From the NCBI GenBank assembly GCA_964036315.1, contig OZ038495.1, positions 21,637,391-21,701,390 on the forward strand: a stretch of 64,000 nucleotides of DNA, read 5' to 3'. Positions 1-11,479 of the stretch are shown in pieces. Every line of letters begins with the position of its first letter. Position 1 is the stretch's first letter. Both the position numbers and the translations under genes were made by a program. The notes under the pieces are model-generated. The model had not been told where the DNA came from. It made no database searches and saw only the letters and a program-made list of their open reading frames with translations. The stretch comes from Acanthosepion esculentum. Taxonomy: Eukaryota; Mollusca; Cephalopoda; Sepiida; Sepiidae.

Positions 1-334
1 TAGTGATGGCCATATTATGCCTCCATTCATCTTCCCACAGGGCCTCAGATTCAACACAGAAACTTACATCAAGTGCCTTGAGGACGTAGTGCTGCCCTGG
101 GTCAAAAGGTGGCTGCTGGAAAACCCTATGTCTGGTGACAAGACTCTGCACCATGCCAATCAAGCAGAAGAACCCAGTCATGGCTGTTGGATAATTTCTG
201 CAACTATATCACCCCTTACATCTGGCCACCTATCTCCCCAGACTACAACCCTCTTGATTATTATTATATGTGGGACTCAGTTGAGCAAGAGACCAACAAA
301 ACTCTTTGTAACACCAAAGGAAATTGCATAATTT
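1..334 (+). pseudogene. mariner-type transposase, 3' end (DD37D)
   Basis: This is the C-terminal third of a mariner transposase, which cuts and pastes DNA at TA sites in the nucleus. The start reads MPPFIFPQGLRFNTE then YIKCLEDVVLPW, a typical mariner stretch. Around 130-150 the frame shifts: the second catalytic Asp (motif QDSAPC) is in a different frame from the start. The distal motif NPLDYY follows, and 37 residues separate the two acidic residues, which points to the DD37D branch. The protein ends near 332 with a premature stop after the ETNKT motif. The 5' two thirds lie outside the window. Frame changes make it inactive. Family assignment is by motif recognition, not by search. Confidence 0.85.
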
Positions 335-417
335 AGATGACATTTTATCCATCACTCTCTGTATATAATTTTAGTAAATTTGATATTTTTTGTTTTTATT
401 TTTGGTGCCTTAACAAG

Positions 418-678
418 TTGACTGCCAGAGGTCAATCATGAAATCCATTCTTCAAATACCAACTTTATAATAGCCAACTTAGGTAATAAAAACCAAAAAT
501 TTATTAATTGATTTATAGCTTTAACTGAAGTCTTAACACTAAAAATATCACTGTAAATAAACTCATTGTTGGCGTGCACAGATGAAAATGTATCAGGAAA
601 TGCCAAGCACAAGATAACTCATAGTTGATGTCATAATAAAAACTGCCAACTATGAGTTTCTTCATGGTTGGCAGTCAA
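418..678. repeat. MITE-like core with terminal inverted repeats, copy 1
   Basis: The segment opens with TTGACTGCCA and closes with its exact reverse complement. The match extends imperfectly inward (a TCATGAAA-like run on each side). A second inverted pair lies inside near the right end (AACTCATAGTTG against CAACTATGAGTT), giving a stem-loop. It is 261 bp long and non-coding. Its size and termini suit a non-autonomous DNA transposon, but no clean target duplication was found. Confidence 0.65.
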
Positions 679-680
679 TG

Positions 681-1291
681 TGTAGCAGAAAAACACAATT
701 TACACAGAGATAAAAGATTAAAGCCAAATTAACATAATGATTAGAAGACATATCTCTCACTACACACTAATTTTCATCTACGTCACACACATGCAGTACT
801 CTACTCAAAACAAATTTTAAAAACAAACACAAATATACCAAAGTGCTGGCCATTATTGACGTGACTCTCGTTTGCCACTGATGTCTACAACTACATCAGT
901 GTGTTTCCCTTATATAAGCTATAAGAGAAGCCGGACAGCAGCACAGAGAGAGACAGACAGGCAGACTTTATACACACATACATGCTAACCATAAAGGCTA
1001 CTCGAGAGCACAGCTGACTGTCCGTCTGACCATTAGGTTGTGAAAACGACCTACTGTGTACACAGAAAGAGAACAAACTGTACTATCAATGTGACAAGCC
1101 CAAAATGATAGCCAGCAGTCAGCCAGGTTAAGCATACTCATTTTTCACACTCTCATTTCACACCTTGGACACAGTACATTCAAATGCTACAGTATATGAC
1201 TTACCAGAGACATTTTCATATCTTGTAAATGAAAATAAATCTTTGGTCATTTCTCCAAACTAGTGTCTAATTTGTTTCTTTACTCCAACCA
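681..1291 (+). mobile_element. Probable solo LTR (611 bp)
   Basis: This block is present in copy 1 of the dispersed repeat and missing at the same place in copy 2 (near 25082), so an empty site is available for comparison. Its ends are TGTAGCAG and CCAACCA (TG...CA, as in LTRs). It is flanked by AATG on the left and ATTG on the right, a 4-bp target duplication with one mismatch. A TATA-like TTATATAAG sits near 910 and AATAAA near 1233, the order expected of an LTR. No internal retroviral genes adjoin it, so it would be left by LTR-LTR recombination. It could instead be a deletion in copy 2, but the near-duplication and LTR signals favour insertion. Confidence 0.6.
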
Positions 1292-1433
1292 ATTGCATTC
1301 ATTTCATTCCAATGGTCTATTCAATAAGTGACTCTCAATATAAACAGATGTTTTTCTTTAGGAAAATTTAGTCTCAATCACAAGAAAGTTCAGATAAAGA
1401 TATGTAATTTAAACAATTTATCCATCACACCCT

Positions 1434-1485
1434 CTGTGTGTGTGTATGTGTGTGTGTGTGTACAATATATATATATATATATATA
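1434..1485. repeat. (TG)n then (TA)n microsatellite
   Basis: A TG-rich run passes into about ten TA units and abuts the left end of the Tc1 element. TA is the required Tc1 target, so the tract probably received the insertion. Confidence 0.9.
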
Positions 1486-1707
1486 GTTGTGGGCAAAATG
1501 TTCAGAACGGCATTGTTTTCGTCAGAAATGTAGGTATAAGTTTTTATCAAAGTTGTTTTATATTCTATAATTTTCACAGACAATAAATGTGATATTATTT
1601 GTTATTGTCTGAGATTTTGGTGTAATTTGAGAGGATAATACAGAAGTTATGGATGATTTAGTGATTTACTGCAAAACCCATGGCGGTCAAAATGATCAGA
1701 ACGGTTG
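1486..1707 (+). repeat. Left terminal inverted repeat of Tc1 element
   Basis: 222 bp, matching the reverse complement of 2883-3104 with few substitutions. It contains an outer and an inner transposase-binding-like direct repeat about 190 bp apart. Confidence 0.93.
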
Positions 1708-1753
1708 AAAAAATAACAAAATAATCAAAAATGACAGAGAATACTGGAATTAT

Positions 1754-2764
1754 TTAATATTTAGTGTGAAGCCCTTTAGCTTCAATCACACTTTGACATC
1801 TTCTTCTGCATGAGGAAATTAAATTTTCAATTTCTTGCTGGGTGATCTTATTCCATTCTTCCTGAAAGGCATTCCATGCTTGGTTGTTTTAGGATTTCTG
1901 GCTTTCGAACGTTCTCCTAGAATATTCCACACATTTTCAATAGGATTGACATCTGGGCTTTGAGCAGGCCAATCCATGACAATAACCTTTTCAGCCTTGA
2001 GGAAGTTCATGACCACCTTAGCCTTGTGACATGTGGCATTGTCCTGCATGAATATGGGTGGTCGCTTAGTTGAATTTCTCAGCACAGGCATGACATGATC
2101 TTTTACAAGTTGTTTATAAACTCCTGCATTTACCTTTCCATGTAATCGCACCAAAGGGCCCATACCATCTCCAGATATCATCCCCCAAACCATGACACTT
2201 CCTCCACCGAATTTAACACTAGTCTTAAGGCATTTAGGAGACAATTTTTCACCTACTTTTTGACGAACGTACCTTTTCCCATCTGAGCCAAATAACAAAC
2301 TTAGATTCATCACTGAAATGCACCATTTGCCATTTTTCTTGAGACCACAACACATGTTCGGTTGCAAAGGTAAGATGACACTTTTTATTCTTGGAGCTGA
2401 TCAGTGGCTCACTGCAGGTGCTCTTGCTTGTAGGTCATGTTCAACTAAATGACAAGACGAAGGTTTTTCGAGATAAAGTTTTCTTCAGTACAATGCTCAT
2501 TTCCCGATAAACAGCAGCAGCAGTTTTAAATCTGTCCTTTTTAACCAACTTTACTATAGAATGATCTTCTCTCTTGGTCGTTTTTCTTGGCCTACCTGTA
2601 GACTTTCTTGCTTCACACGAACCACAATCATCGTAGACCTTAAGAATACCGTGAACAACTCTTTTTGACTTGTTAACAATCTTTGCAATAGACCCAATAC
2701 TTAAATTATCTTTCTTTCGAAGCTTAATAATCTGCTGACGAATTGGTAACGGAGTAAGTGGCAT
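1754..2764 (-). pseudogene. Tc1-like transposase (DD34E), frameshifted
   Basis: The reading starts at the ATG near 2764 (MPLTPLPIRQQIIKL). It has an N-terminal helix-turn-helix region followed by the GRPRKT motif of Tc1 DNA-binding domains. It ends HTKY-stop near 1754, so full length would be about 336 residues, normal for the family. The catalytic triad is visible: FSDES in one frame, then QDNATCH and NPIENVW in another, with exactly 34 residues between the last Asp and the Glu. At least three frameshifts break it (near 2450, near 2300, and near 1870, where the C-terminal WNAFQEEWNKI is out of frame). The catalytic residues themselves are retained. Confidence 0.92.
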
Positions 2765-2882
2765 TATATTAACAAAGTACACTGCAGATATTCTTACTAA
2801 TGTTTAGTAAATGAACCGTCACGTAAACAAATTAAAAAAATTAGAGTTCGCCAGTTAAATATACTAAAACACGGAGTAAAAG

Positions 2883-3101
2883 CAACCGTTCTGATCATTT
2901 TGGCCGCCATGGGTTTTGCAGTAAATCACTAAATCATCCATAAATTTTCTATTATCCTCTCAAATTACACCAAAATCTCAGACAATAACAAATAATATCG
3001 TATTTATTGTCCGTTAATATTATAGAATATAAAACAACTTTGATAAAAACTTATACCTACTTTTCTGCCGAAAACAATGCCATTCTGAACATTTTGGCTG
3101 C

Positions 3102-3104
<3 letters not shown>
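2883..3104 (-). repeat. Right terminal inverted repeat of Tc1 element
   Basis: 222 bp, partner of 1486-1707. The sequence immediately to its right is TA followed by a long (TA)n run. Confidence 0.93.

Positions 3105-3162
<58 letters not shown>
3105..3162. repeat. (TA)n microsatellite
   Basis: About 28 TA units directly abut the right end of the Tc1 element. Together with 1465-1485 they suggest one (TA)n tract split by the insertion, with unequal later expansion. Confidence 0.95.
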
Positions 3163-3166
<4 letters not shown>

Positions 3167-3259
3167 AACAGCAAGCTCCAGGAAAAAGATGCCAAAATTA
3201 AGATTTAGAAATTTGCATTTGTGAAGAAAACTGTCAGATGTCATAGAAAACAGATTTTT

Positions 3260-4360
3260 CTTATATGCCATATCCTTTCAGGACTAGGGTGATCATGGCT
3301 TTCCACTTTCCTATTCTTTATAACTCTTAGTAATGTTTGTCTTTACTATCCCTCCTATTCTATTTTGCTGCCCATTTACACAAGCATATTGAGTAGCTTA
3401 CTTGCTGTTTCTCTGTCCCCTTCCTTCAATATATCTGATAAGTGTCAAATTCTCTGTTCTCAAAACTTCAGCTGTCTCTTTCTAATTCTATGTATCTTTT
3501 TGTTTCAGTTTCCCTTGAAAACTTCCTCATTGGTGACATACTTTTTCCATGGTATTCTCAGCATTCTTCTGTAGAACCAGATTTCTGCTGCCTTAAGTCT
3601 ACTCTTCATCTGTAAGGAAACTGTCCAGCATTCACAGACATATAGGAGGATTGATATTATATAGTAGTTCAGCAATCTTGTTTGTACTGAAATTTTTACA
3701 TTTAATACTTTGTTTAACTTTTGGAAGTTCTCTTTTGCTATACAAATTCACCCTGGAGTTTTGATGCCACATTTTCCTTCATATATTAGAATACATACCA
3801 AATAGTTAAAATTTCTGTACTTGCTTGATTTTGACATCTCCAATTGGTAGTTTGCATCTTCAGCTGTATATCTCGCTTGTAACCAGACATTCTTATAATT
3901 CATGTTTAATCCTTTCTTCCAGTTTTTCTTAATTTGTCTAAGAGTTCCTGCAGTTTTGTGCATGCCACCTGCATATCGTGTGCTAAGATTGTGTTCATAC
4001 CAGGTAGGGCTAAGATTGTGTTCACTCCAGGTAGAGCTTCTATTAGGATTGCCGCATTGTATAGGTTTAAGTGTGAAGATGCATCCTTGTTTTATGTCCC
4101 TTTCTGATTTTGCATACTTACTCCTTTTCTCTCTGTATGTAGGCAGTTTGCTCCAGTATATATTCTGGATTATTCTAATATCTTTCCCAAATAAAACAAG
4201 TTTTCCTCACAGTTCAAATGTATTTTTGTGTCATACCTTGTAAAATGCTTTTGCATAGTCTATGAAACATTTGCATTGCTCTTTCTGATGATCTGATCAT
4301 AAATATTGCATATTCAAGATTTCCAGAGAATTTCCAACCAGTTTTGCAACAGGTCTTAAT
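3260..4360 (-). pseudogene. Non-LTR retrotransposon RT, C-terminal half, decayed
   Basis: Read on the minus strand, frames joined across breaks give successive reverse transcriptase landmarks. These are FIDYAKAF (box A, near 4255), an RDIKQGCIF stretch matching the RGVRQGC block (near 4095), the spaced ADDAN-like region (3840-3960), and AAEIWFYRRMLRIPW (near 3570). The tail motifs ENLTLI, GYIEG and IGGI follow. This is the C-terminal half of an endonuclease/RT-type LINE, distinct from the LINE family at 43.5 kb. Stops and frameshifts occur every 50-100 bases. The endonuclease and ORF1 are missing. The exact clade is not resolved from sight. Confidence 0.8.
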
Positions 4361-4489
4361 CAGTTAACTTAAAACTTCCAGCTTATCTACACAAATCTAT
4401 GCTACATGATACCCTTTACCTATATATAAATAATATGACTACTTGCTATGAAAAAGTACATCTGTAGAAAATCAACTTTTGCATTTTAC

Positions 4490-5115
4490 ATCTCTCTTTT
4501 TCTTTCTTCATCATTTCACTCCCAGCAAGGCAATAAAGGCATTAAGATGAAAGGGGTTACCAGTCTGAGAGTATATGTAAAAAAGAAAACATTAAGAAGA
4601 GAGAACAAAATAACAGGAATTAAGACAAAAGATAATGATTGACATTACATTTAAATTTTTGAAGATCAAAGTTAGCTGAAAAAGTGTTCCATAAGTAAGA
4701 AGTGTGAGAAGGGAAACTGTTAGCATAGAACTTATGGCTCCACCTAGCAATTTCTACTGTAAAATGATGAGAGTTTGCCACCAATTTAGTACTATGCTTA
4801 AATTCATAAAGTATAGGTACCAAAGAGACAATCAGCAAAATTAGAATAATTACCATGAAAATATTTATAGAAAAGGCACAGAGAAGCTATGTTATAGTGA
4901 TGGGAAAGTGACTGCTAGGTCAAGACCAATAATGTTGTAGATTCTTCTTTGCATTTTATCTGGAATCTCTAAATGTATAGCAGAAATACCAGACTAGATG
5001 TAGCAGCAATATTCAATGCATAGATGAATGACAGACATATGTGTAAGATAGATTCTAGTGAGAGAAATTGTCTAAACCAACACAGTGTACCAACCTTCCT
5101 ACCATTCACCCTAAC
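4490..5115 (-). pseudogene. LINE 3' end, same family as 43.5 kb element
   Basis: On the minus strand this matches the last ~140 residues and 3' UTR of the LINE at 43480-46505. Matching landmarks are EYCCYIWSGISA (near 5010), FKHSTKLVANSHHFTVEIARW (near 4780) and FKCNVNHYLLS-stop (near 4640). The 3' UTR follows with its GTAACCCCTT block down to about 4490. One or more frameshifts lie near 4870. It is 5'-truncated, as usual for target-primed insertions. Confidence 0.85.
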
Positions 5116-5838
5116 AACTGATTCAATATAATCTTTTCACTTCATGTCAGCAGTAAATATTAGCTAGAAAACTGTTATAAACTTCAATTTTGAATTGTAA
5201 AATAATGAAAGTTTATTGAATATCATTTTGAATGGTATCTTCACCCGTTTTAATCGGGTTTTTCAAATAGTCATAAGTAGAGTAAATTGCACCTAAGATA
5301 ACTAGAAAGAAACTGACCATAAAAACAAGTTTTTGAAAATTTCTTATGAATTCTCAAACTGGTTTCCAATTCTTAATTGAGCACTCTGTGAAATGGAGTT
5401 TTTGAAAGGGGGTTATTCGGTGGCTCTCAGTCACATAAAAAGCACAGCAAATACCATACAACAGTAGGAAAATATGAAAAAAAAAAACTAACTTCTTATA
5501 TTGAGCATGTAATTAAAATTATTTGAATTCAGATGTTGTAATGGCTGAAAATTTAAGCAGTTTAAATTATTATGACATTGAACTTGAAATAATAGTGAAA
5601 ATAAGATCATTGTTGTTTCTAGCTTTTGTAGGAGCAGCAAGCCCAACTTGTAATGGATTAAAATTAATTATAATTCTATGAAATATACAAATATGTGTAT
5701 GTGTGTGGCAAAATTCTGACTGGTTACTTTAAATAAGATATCTGGCCCTATAATGCTTTGCTTTTTGTTCATTCAGCAATTTGAGAATCTTAGCAAAAAT
5801 CACATTTAATTCAACAGACATAACAAAACTGTTTGGTA

Positions 5839-5875
<37 letters not shown>

Positions 5876-6107
5876 CAAGCATTGTTTTCAAATATTAAGC
5901 AGTTTGAAAAGTCTAGTGCAAGGATGAACATCAATCCATTAAAAATATGATCATCTTTTCCATTCAATTTTTATAATAAATTTTGTAAAGTTAATGGTAG
6001 CATAAATGCAAATAAGTAATATTAGGATTATCTCTGAAATGTAGTCAAATTTTTATATTACTAAAACTGATAAAATCAAATTCCCAAAATGTGTGTTCAA
6101 TGAATAC

Positions 6108-6145
<38 letters not shown>

Positions 6146-7260
6146 AGTATGCATAAAAGCAAGCAACAAAGAAATAAATTAAGTTTTGTGTCATATTTTT
6201 AGATCACGGAAAATATTAAACAAAAAATTCATTGAAAAGCTATGTAGTCGAAAGATATATTTCTGACTGGTGCAGAGATCAGTGCTTAGGTAAAAGTCAT
6301 CATTTCAAAAGCTGATTTTCTAGAGAGATCAGTGTAATAAAATCTCCCCCACCATTTGGCATTGTCTTATACTAAGCCACGCTGAGGAAATTACATTAAA
6401 AAAATAAAATCAAATAAAAATAAAAAGGTACCTGTAATTACCAAATAAGCAAATTATCTCCAATAGGTAATGCCTTGTTAAAAAAAGAAAAATTAGCAAA
6501 ATTAACAGCAGGCTAAAAAAATCTATATATCAATAAACTTGTTCACACCTATGTACTTTCTAAGCTTCTGACCACAATCTAAAAATATACTAACTTTATT
6601 TCCACCCAAAAGATCCACAAATAGTAAACGTATATAAAATTTTATGAAAATAAGATTTAGATAAAAATTTTAGCAACATACACGTGATATTTCCCCCCTC
6701 AACTAAGGAATTGCAAAATGTCGATGTTACTTAAGTACAGAGACATAAGCAAACATTTATTAAGATTTAATATTTAAAAATGATTTACTCATTGACAATT
6801 ATTGTTTAACAAAAGAGAAAGAACCATATAGACATTTCACAATGCCTTGTATTCTAAAAAGCACAAATTTTTGAAAGGGTCATGATTAGTGGAAAGAGTT
6901 GGTGTATAAAAAAAGAAAAAAAAAGTAATGAAATTCAGAATTCTACTTTGAATTGTCAATCAGGCCATCATACAATTCAATAATGAAAGACAAGAAATTT
7001 GACATTAGTTGACTAAAATCAGCAGCAGAACATTGTCTTTGTACAATGAAAAAGAAAAGAAAATTTCATAAAATGGCAGACGATATGCAAATAAGGCTAA
7101 GAACAGCAGCAGAGTATCACATAGGTTATTACTGTAAATCAGCCAAAAGAAAACTATTTCTGAGGCAAGTCAAAATTCAGAATATAAAACTGATATCTTC
7201 AAGTGATCAATTTTTGAAAAGTGGACAATTATGGGTTTGGAAATTGTGGTAATTTTGATT
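5116..7260. other. AT-rich non-coding stretch
   Basis: No gene or classified element recognised. It contains two long poly(A) runs (5841-5873 and 6111-6142), which may be retroposon tails whose bodies have decayed, and otherwise low-complexity A/T sequence. Confidence 0.6.
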
Positions 7261-7261
7261 A

Positions 7262-7480
7262 TCTGTTATGCATACTTTTATATTGAAATGATACTTCCAC
7301 TTTATCTGTACAGGATTACTAGTATCATGGCTGAAATGTGAATGTGTATGTGTGCCACTTTCTTGTGGTGAGCTTTGTTTCTTACTGAAAGGCTATATAA
7401 AATTACTGTCATATAGATTACCATCTTTGTTGAATAAAATGAAAGAAATCAACTTATTCACATACAATTTATTCAACAAA
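7262..7480 (+). repeat. LTR-like region, 5' side of Ty3/gypsy copy A
   Basis: A block here resembles both 13590-13800 and 17810-18010. The strongest shared run is the GCCACTTTCTTG...GCTTTGTTTCTTA stretch (7346-7378 against 13640-13675). It lies just before the gag-like region of copy A, as a 5' LTR would. The precise ends are not clear because all copies are diverged. Confidence 0.45.
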
Positions 7481-7539
7481 AAATATAACAATTTCAGAAA
7501 CTGGATTGGAGATTTCTTCTAATTTGAGAGTTTAAAAAC

Positions 7540-8946
7540 CAGCTTCAAGTTCTGTTATTATAGAATGGAAGCATTGGCATGCTATGTTGCTCCTTCAATA
7601 TATAAATACCTTTCTAATTATGAAGCTTACGATGATATAGTATGTACTTTGTGGAACTTTAATATGAAAACTAAAAAATGGGATGTATACAAACTATTAA
7701 TTACCTATTTGTAACAATCTGGAAAAGATTTGGATGAATATCTGCAGGTAGTAATACATACGATGGAGACTGATTATAGGGCTATCAGTGTAAAGAAGAA
7801 ACTAAAATACTGTTTTTTTTATAATTGGTCTAATATCTAATACCATCTGTTATCAGTTTCTTGAGAACAAAACAGCCAACCTTTCAAACACCTTTGATCA
7901 AATAAGAAGTCTGGAGCAAAAAAATATAGAATCAGGTTATGCAACCTTGTTGCAAATATGTATCAGTACAGATACAAAAGAGGCTCTGAGCCACATGCGG
8001 ACATGTCTGTCACAGAAAGTTAGTCACCTCCAGGTTTCTGTTAGCAGCAGAACAGCTTAGTATATCAAGATATGGGCCTCTCTGCCACTTCTCATGCTGT
8101 GGTTTAATATAGGTAGTGGGGTCATTTGTCATGATTCATTTTTGTTTCCTTCCATTCTCCGCCTGTTCCCTGTTAATTATTAAGAGGACAGTCTGTTACC
8201 TGTTAAGTGTTTCCCTGCCAGTCTCAACACACCTGTGCCTTATTTTTTTTTTTTAAAAAACAAACCTTTAGTGTAACAAAGTTTCTGAAAGCCAAATATC
8301 AATTCTATCAATATCTAAAGAAATGTTTCTTCTATGGGAATAATAGGCAGCTTTGCCAAAACTGCTAAATACAGGAAATTCCCTGAAACAGATGTGGCAA
8401 AGGAGAATATTTTGCAGAGGTATGTCATTCAGTAAGGACAGAAACATTTACTGCACTTCAATTTCCTCTTCTTACTGTGATGGCAGCTACCTCAGAAATT
8501 TTAACTACTGCTACTTTTTAAAAAATTTTGTTTAAATGCTATATCACTTTAGGGTGTAGGCAATCAAGGCTCTTCCCACATTTTTTTAGTATCTGAATTG
8601 CTATGACTTTTGAGAAAGACAGTGGTTGTCTTCCTGTTGCTTTAAACTGGTTGCCACCCAAAGCTAGAGAGAATAGTCTATCCAAAGCTTAGGGAGGAAA
8701 AGAGACAGTTATGCCTTTCCCAAAGATATTTGTGGGTAACTGAACAGACTAGGTGGAAATCTGAACCTGGCTCACCAATTCCACTTGCCTCGCTGATAAC
8801 AGTTATACTACCAGCACATAACGCTACTACCAAGATTAAATTAAATGGAAAAGTATCAGATGATTTATGGACAGTGGCAATACTGAGAGGTTTCTTCCGT
8901 CACATGTTTGGAAACTACATTTGCACACATATCAAACTTAAAATAT

Positions 8947-8984
<38 letters not shown>

Positions 8985-11250
8985 ATTCCCTACCTTTGAG
9001 TTTAAAGATTTTTGGTTATTATTTGATTAATGTGGAGCTGAGGTTATGTTAATACTGGAATGTGAAGCTGTCTATATTGTTTGATTTATATGTCAAAATC
9101 ATTCATGGACAGGACTTTATGAAGCAACATCAGAGCATCTGTGCAAATTCTTTGTGGAGGAGCAACTGCTATTATATATATACAAATTGACTACTTTTGT
9201 TTCATACCTCCTTGATCTTATCAAAGTTTATAGTTCAGTAGTTACTAGACAAAGAAAATATAACTCTCCAGATAAACACTTTATTATAACTGAAGATATT
9301 AGTTGTAGAATGGATTACTGAGCTCAAGCTGTAGTGACTACTCATGAGCATCACAAGGAAAGAATAGTAGTTGATTACTCTCAGAATATGAACCATTTAA
9401 CAATCTTAGATGCTCACTCCTTATCAAGAATCAACAAACTAATAAATACTTGGTACAATATCAATTCTTTAGTACGATTGACTAAAGAAATTTGCCTACT
9501 ATCAAATCCCAATTGACGCAGACAAACCTTAAACTGCTTTTGAAGCTAGTGGTCAGCTATACTAAATCCGGTGGATTCCATTAGAATTAAATAATGGAGT
9601 TGCCTGCTTTCATTGAATTATAGACAAAATCATTATCAATAACTCATTTTACTTAAGCAAACATGTCAGAAAGATTACATCTCCCAATAATTTTTAAGAA
9701 AATGGTATTCACCTCAGCAGATTCACAATCATGATAATTGCACATTCTCCATAACATCTGTAGATTTCCTAGTTTATACTATTTCTCAAATAAAATTAAA
9801 CTTGATCCTGAAAGACTTCAACCACTAAAAAAAACTTCATCCTCAGGACATGAATAATTCACATCAGGTCATGTCCTCATATTATTCCTATTGAATTGAG
9901 ATTGTTCCTCTTATGCAAGTTATAACATTTCCACAAACCAAACTTACTGGAAAGGACTTCAAATTTTTGTAAGCTGAGGGAATTGCTATCATTCATTCTC
10001 TTGATTAAACAATTCCCTTTCTTGTACATCCACTCACAGTTTTGTTCACACCATAAAATCAAGCTGGTAAACTAGTGATTTTATTTTCAAGGACATTAAA
10101 TGTTAGTGAACAAAAGCAATAGAAAAGGAAGCCTATATTACAATGAAGGCTCTATACAAGTGGAAATACTATTTAAGTGAATGCCACTTTATCCTTCTTA
10201 CTAATCAGATATCAGTCAAGTGAAAATGTTCGAGTCAAGTAAAATTAAGAATGATGAAATTTAAACGGGGAGGATTGAGCTTGCTTGCCACAGTTTTGAT
10301 ACCTTGGGAAGCATTTCTGCAGATACATGGTTGAGGTTAAACTTTTCTGCTATTGGCTCACTGGTATTAAATTACCTAACTCGCTCATCCAGGCATCACA
10401 TGAATTCTACCCTTTGTTAGGACAAAGAACCACTATTCTCTGTTCAGAATATAAAGAGAGTTTCAACCTCTTGCCCTATTTGTGTTGAGAGCAAATCAGT
10501 TGCATCAACCTGATATATCATATTTAATCAAGGCATCTGTACAATTTGAAAAACCATATTGATTTTAACGGCTCATTTTTGCTTAACCAGTACTTCCTTA
10601 CTATAATAAATGAATTCTCATATTTTCCTTTTGGTTGTTCAGATATCAACATCTCAAACAGTGATCCAGTGCTTCAGCTAGTTATTTGCTAACTTTTGCA
10701 AACTCATATTCAGACAGAGGTACTTCATTTATGTCATTAAGTATGACAAACTTTTTTTTATAGCCATGAAATTTATCCTAGTCAGACCACTCATAATCCT
10801 CAAGGCAATGGGCAGTATAAACAATAGAATAGAATCAGATGGCAGTCAGTAACTCTTGTCTCAAATCACAGAGTTTACCTATGACTCATTGAGAACTTGT
10901 CTAACAGGATGCATGGCATTCAATAAGCAATTTGTTTTCAACTATGACTAATGCTACTCTATTTAATTACCAATACCGATCAACTAGTGGATGCGCTATT
11001 CTAACATGGTTGCTCTCATCTCAAGCTGCTCTTCTGTTGTAATGGCAGATAAAGTACAACTCATTTGTTGAAAAAGTGAAACTTGTGGTAAATCTTTATA
11101 TACCTATATTCATCTTTGTAATGACAACACAACTCCAGGATTTAGGTAATTTTACACAAAATAGCAAACCATCTAAATGTTCAAACATATTTTAGTAACA
11201 TGTTGCTGTACTTGTCTTATTCCTTTAGCGATACTATGATGAATTATTTA
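7540..11250 (+). pseudogene. Ty3/gypsy Gag-Pol, copy A, heavily decayed
   Basis: Reading across frames on the plus strand gives the gene order of a Ty3/gypsy element. Gag has a capsid-like SIYKYLSNYEAYDD near 7600, GKDLDEYLQ near 7730 and FLENKTANLSNTFDQIRSLE near 7870. Remnants of CCHC knuckles lie at 8320-8430. A protease end, GQDFMKQHQSIC, is near 9110. Reverse transcriptase includes ERIVVDYSQ (9358) and TAFEASGQLY (9530). RNase H traces lie near 10050-10300, with KNDE and RIELACHSFD. Integrase traces (10500-10900) include NPQGNGQY, then STSGCAILTW near 10985 in the C-terminal region. Dozens of stops and frameshifts show great age. A segment at about 8545-8870 is absent from copy B. Confidence 0.82.
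8948..8982. repeat. (TA)n microsatellite
   Basis: About 16 TA units, inside the decayed Ty3/gypsy copy A. Confidence 0.95.
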
Positions 11251-11256
11251 CACTAT

Positions 11257-11457
11257 TGTAGTAAAATTTTATGAGGGGATAAAATTCAATCCAGCAGTTG
11301 CACGTCTGAAGAAATTCCCCTACATGCAGTATAATGACTTATAGAAACAATTTGCAGGCCACACCTGTTTATATCTAAGTAGAGAAGTCAATGTTTGGTT
11401 GAGGTGTGACCAAATATTTGCATGACATTCTCATAGACATAAACAAGAGGTCACACA
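11257..11457 (-). repeat. 3' LTR of antisense LTR element C
   Basis: This 201-bp block has TGTAGT and CACACA termini (TGT...ACA in either orientation). On the minus strand it follows directly after a purine tract of ten or more G's and the C-terminal Pol sequence of element C. That is the polypurine tract-LTR layout of an LTR retrotransposon. No second copy is present, because the 5' part of element C is missing. Confidence 0.6.
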
Positions 11458-11475
11458 TGCTCCCCCCCCCCCAAA
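11458..11475 (-). promoter_or_regulatory. Polypurine tract of element C
   Basis: On the minus strand this reads GTTTGGGGGGGGGG followed by AGCA, adjoining the proposed LTR. A polypurine tract here would prime plus-strand DNA synthesis. Confidence 0.6.
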
Positions 11476-11479
11476 CATA

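Larger units (their letters stand above)
372..1405. repeat. Dispersed repeat, copy 1 (interrupted)
   Basis: This segment is nearly the same as 24757-25190, in the same orientation. Homology begins near the shared T-rich start (about 380), covers the MITE-like core at 418-678, then jumps to 1297-1405, where the second copy simply continues. The 611-bp block between is absent from the second copy and is annotated separately as a solo LTR. Copy 2 carries an 11-bp insert in the core. No coding content is visible. Confidence 0.8.
1486..3104 (-). mobile_element. Tc1-family transposon, both ends present (1,619 bp)
   Basis: The element is bounded by 222-bp inverted terminal repeats (1486-1707 and 2883-3104) that are about 90% identical by eye. 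It is flanked by TA on both sides, the Tc1/mariner target duplication. Each terminal repeat carries two copies of a short direct repeat, CAAAATGTTCAGAA at the outer end and CAAAATGATCAGAA at the inner end. This is the IR/DR layout known from Sleeping Beauty-like Tc1 elements. The single gene is on the minus strand and is frameshifted, so the copy cannot move by itself. Its ends look well enough kept to be mobilised in trans. Confidence 0.93.

Noticed and set aside
3004..3195. 63-codon frame with long Tyr-Ile repeat
   Set aside because: Translation of a (TA)n microsatellite. The same applies to frames over other (TA)n and (AC)n runs.
4448..4642. 64-codon plus-strand frame
   Set aside because: Lies over the antisense LINE 3' UTR and is better explained by it.
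5841..6142. Two poly(A) tracts as retroposon tails
   Set aside because: No identifiable body upstream of either, so they are recorded only as homopolymers.
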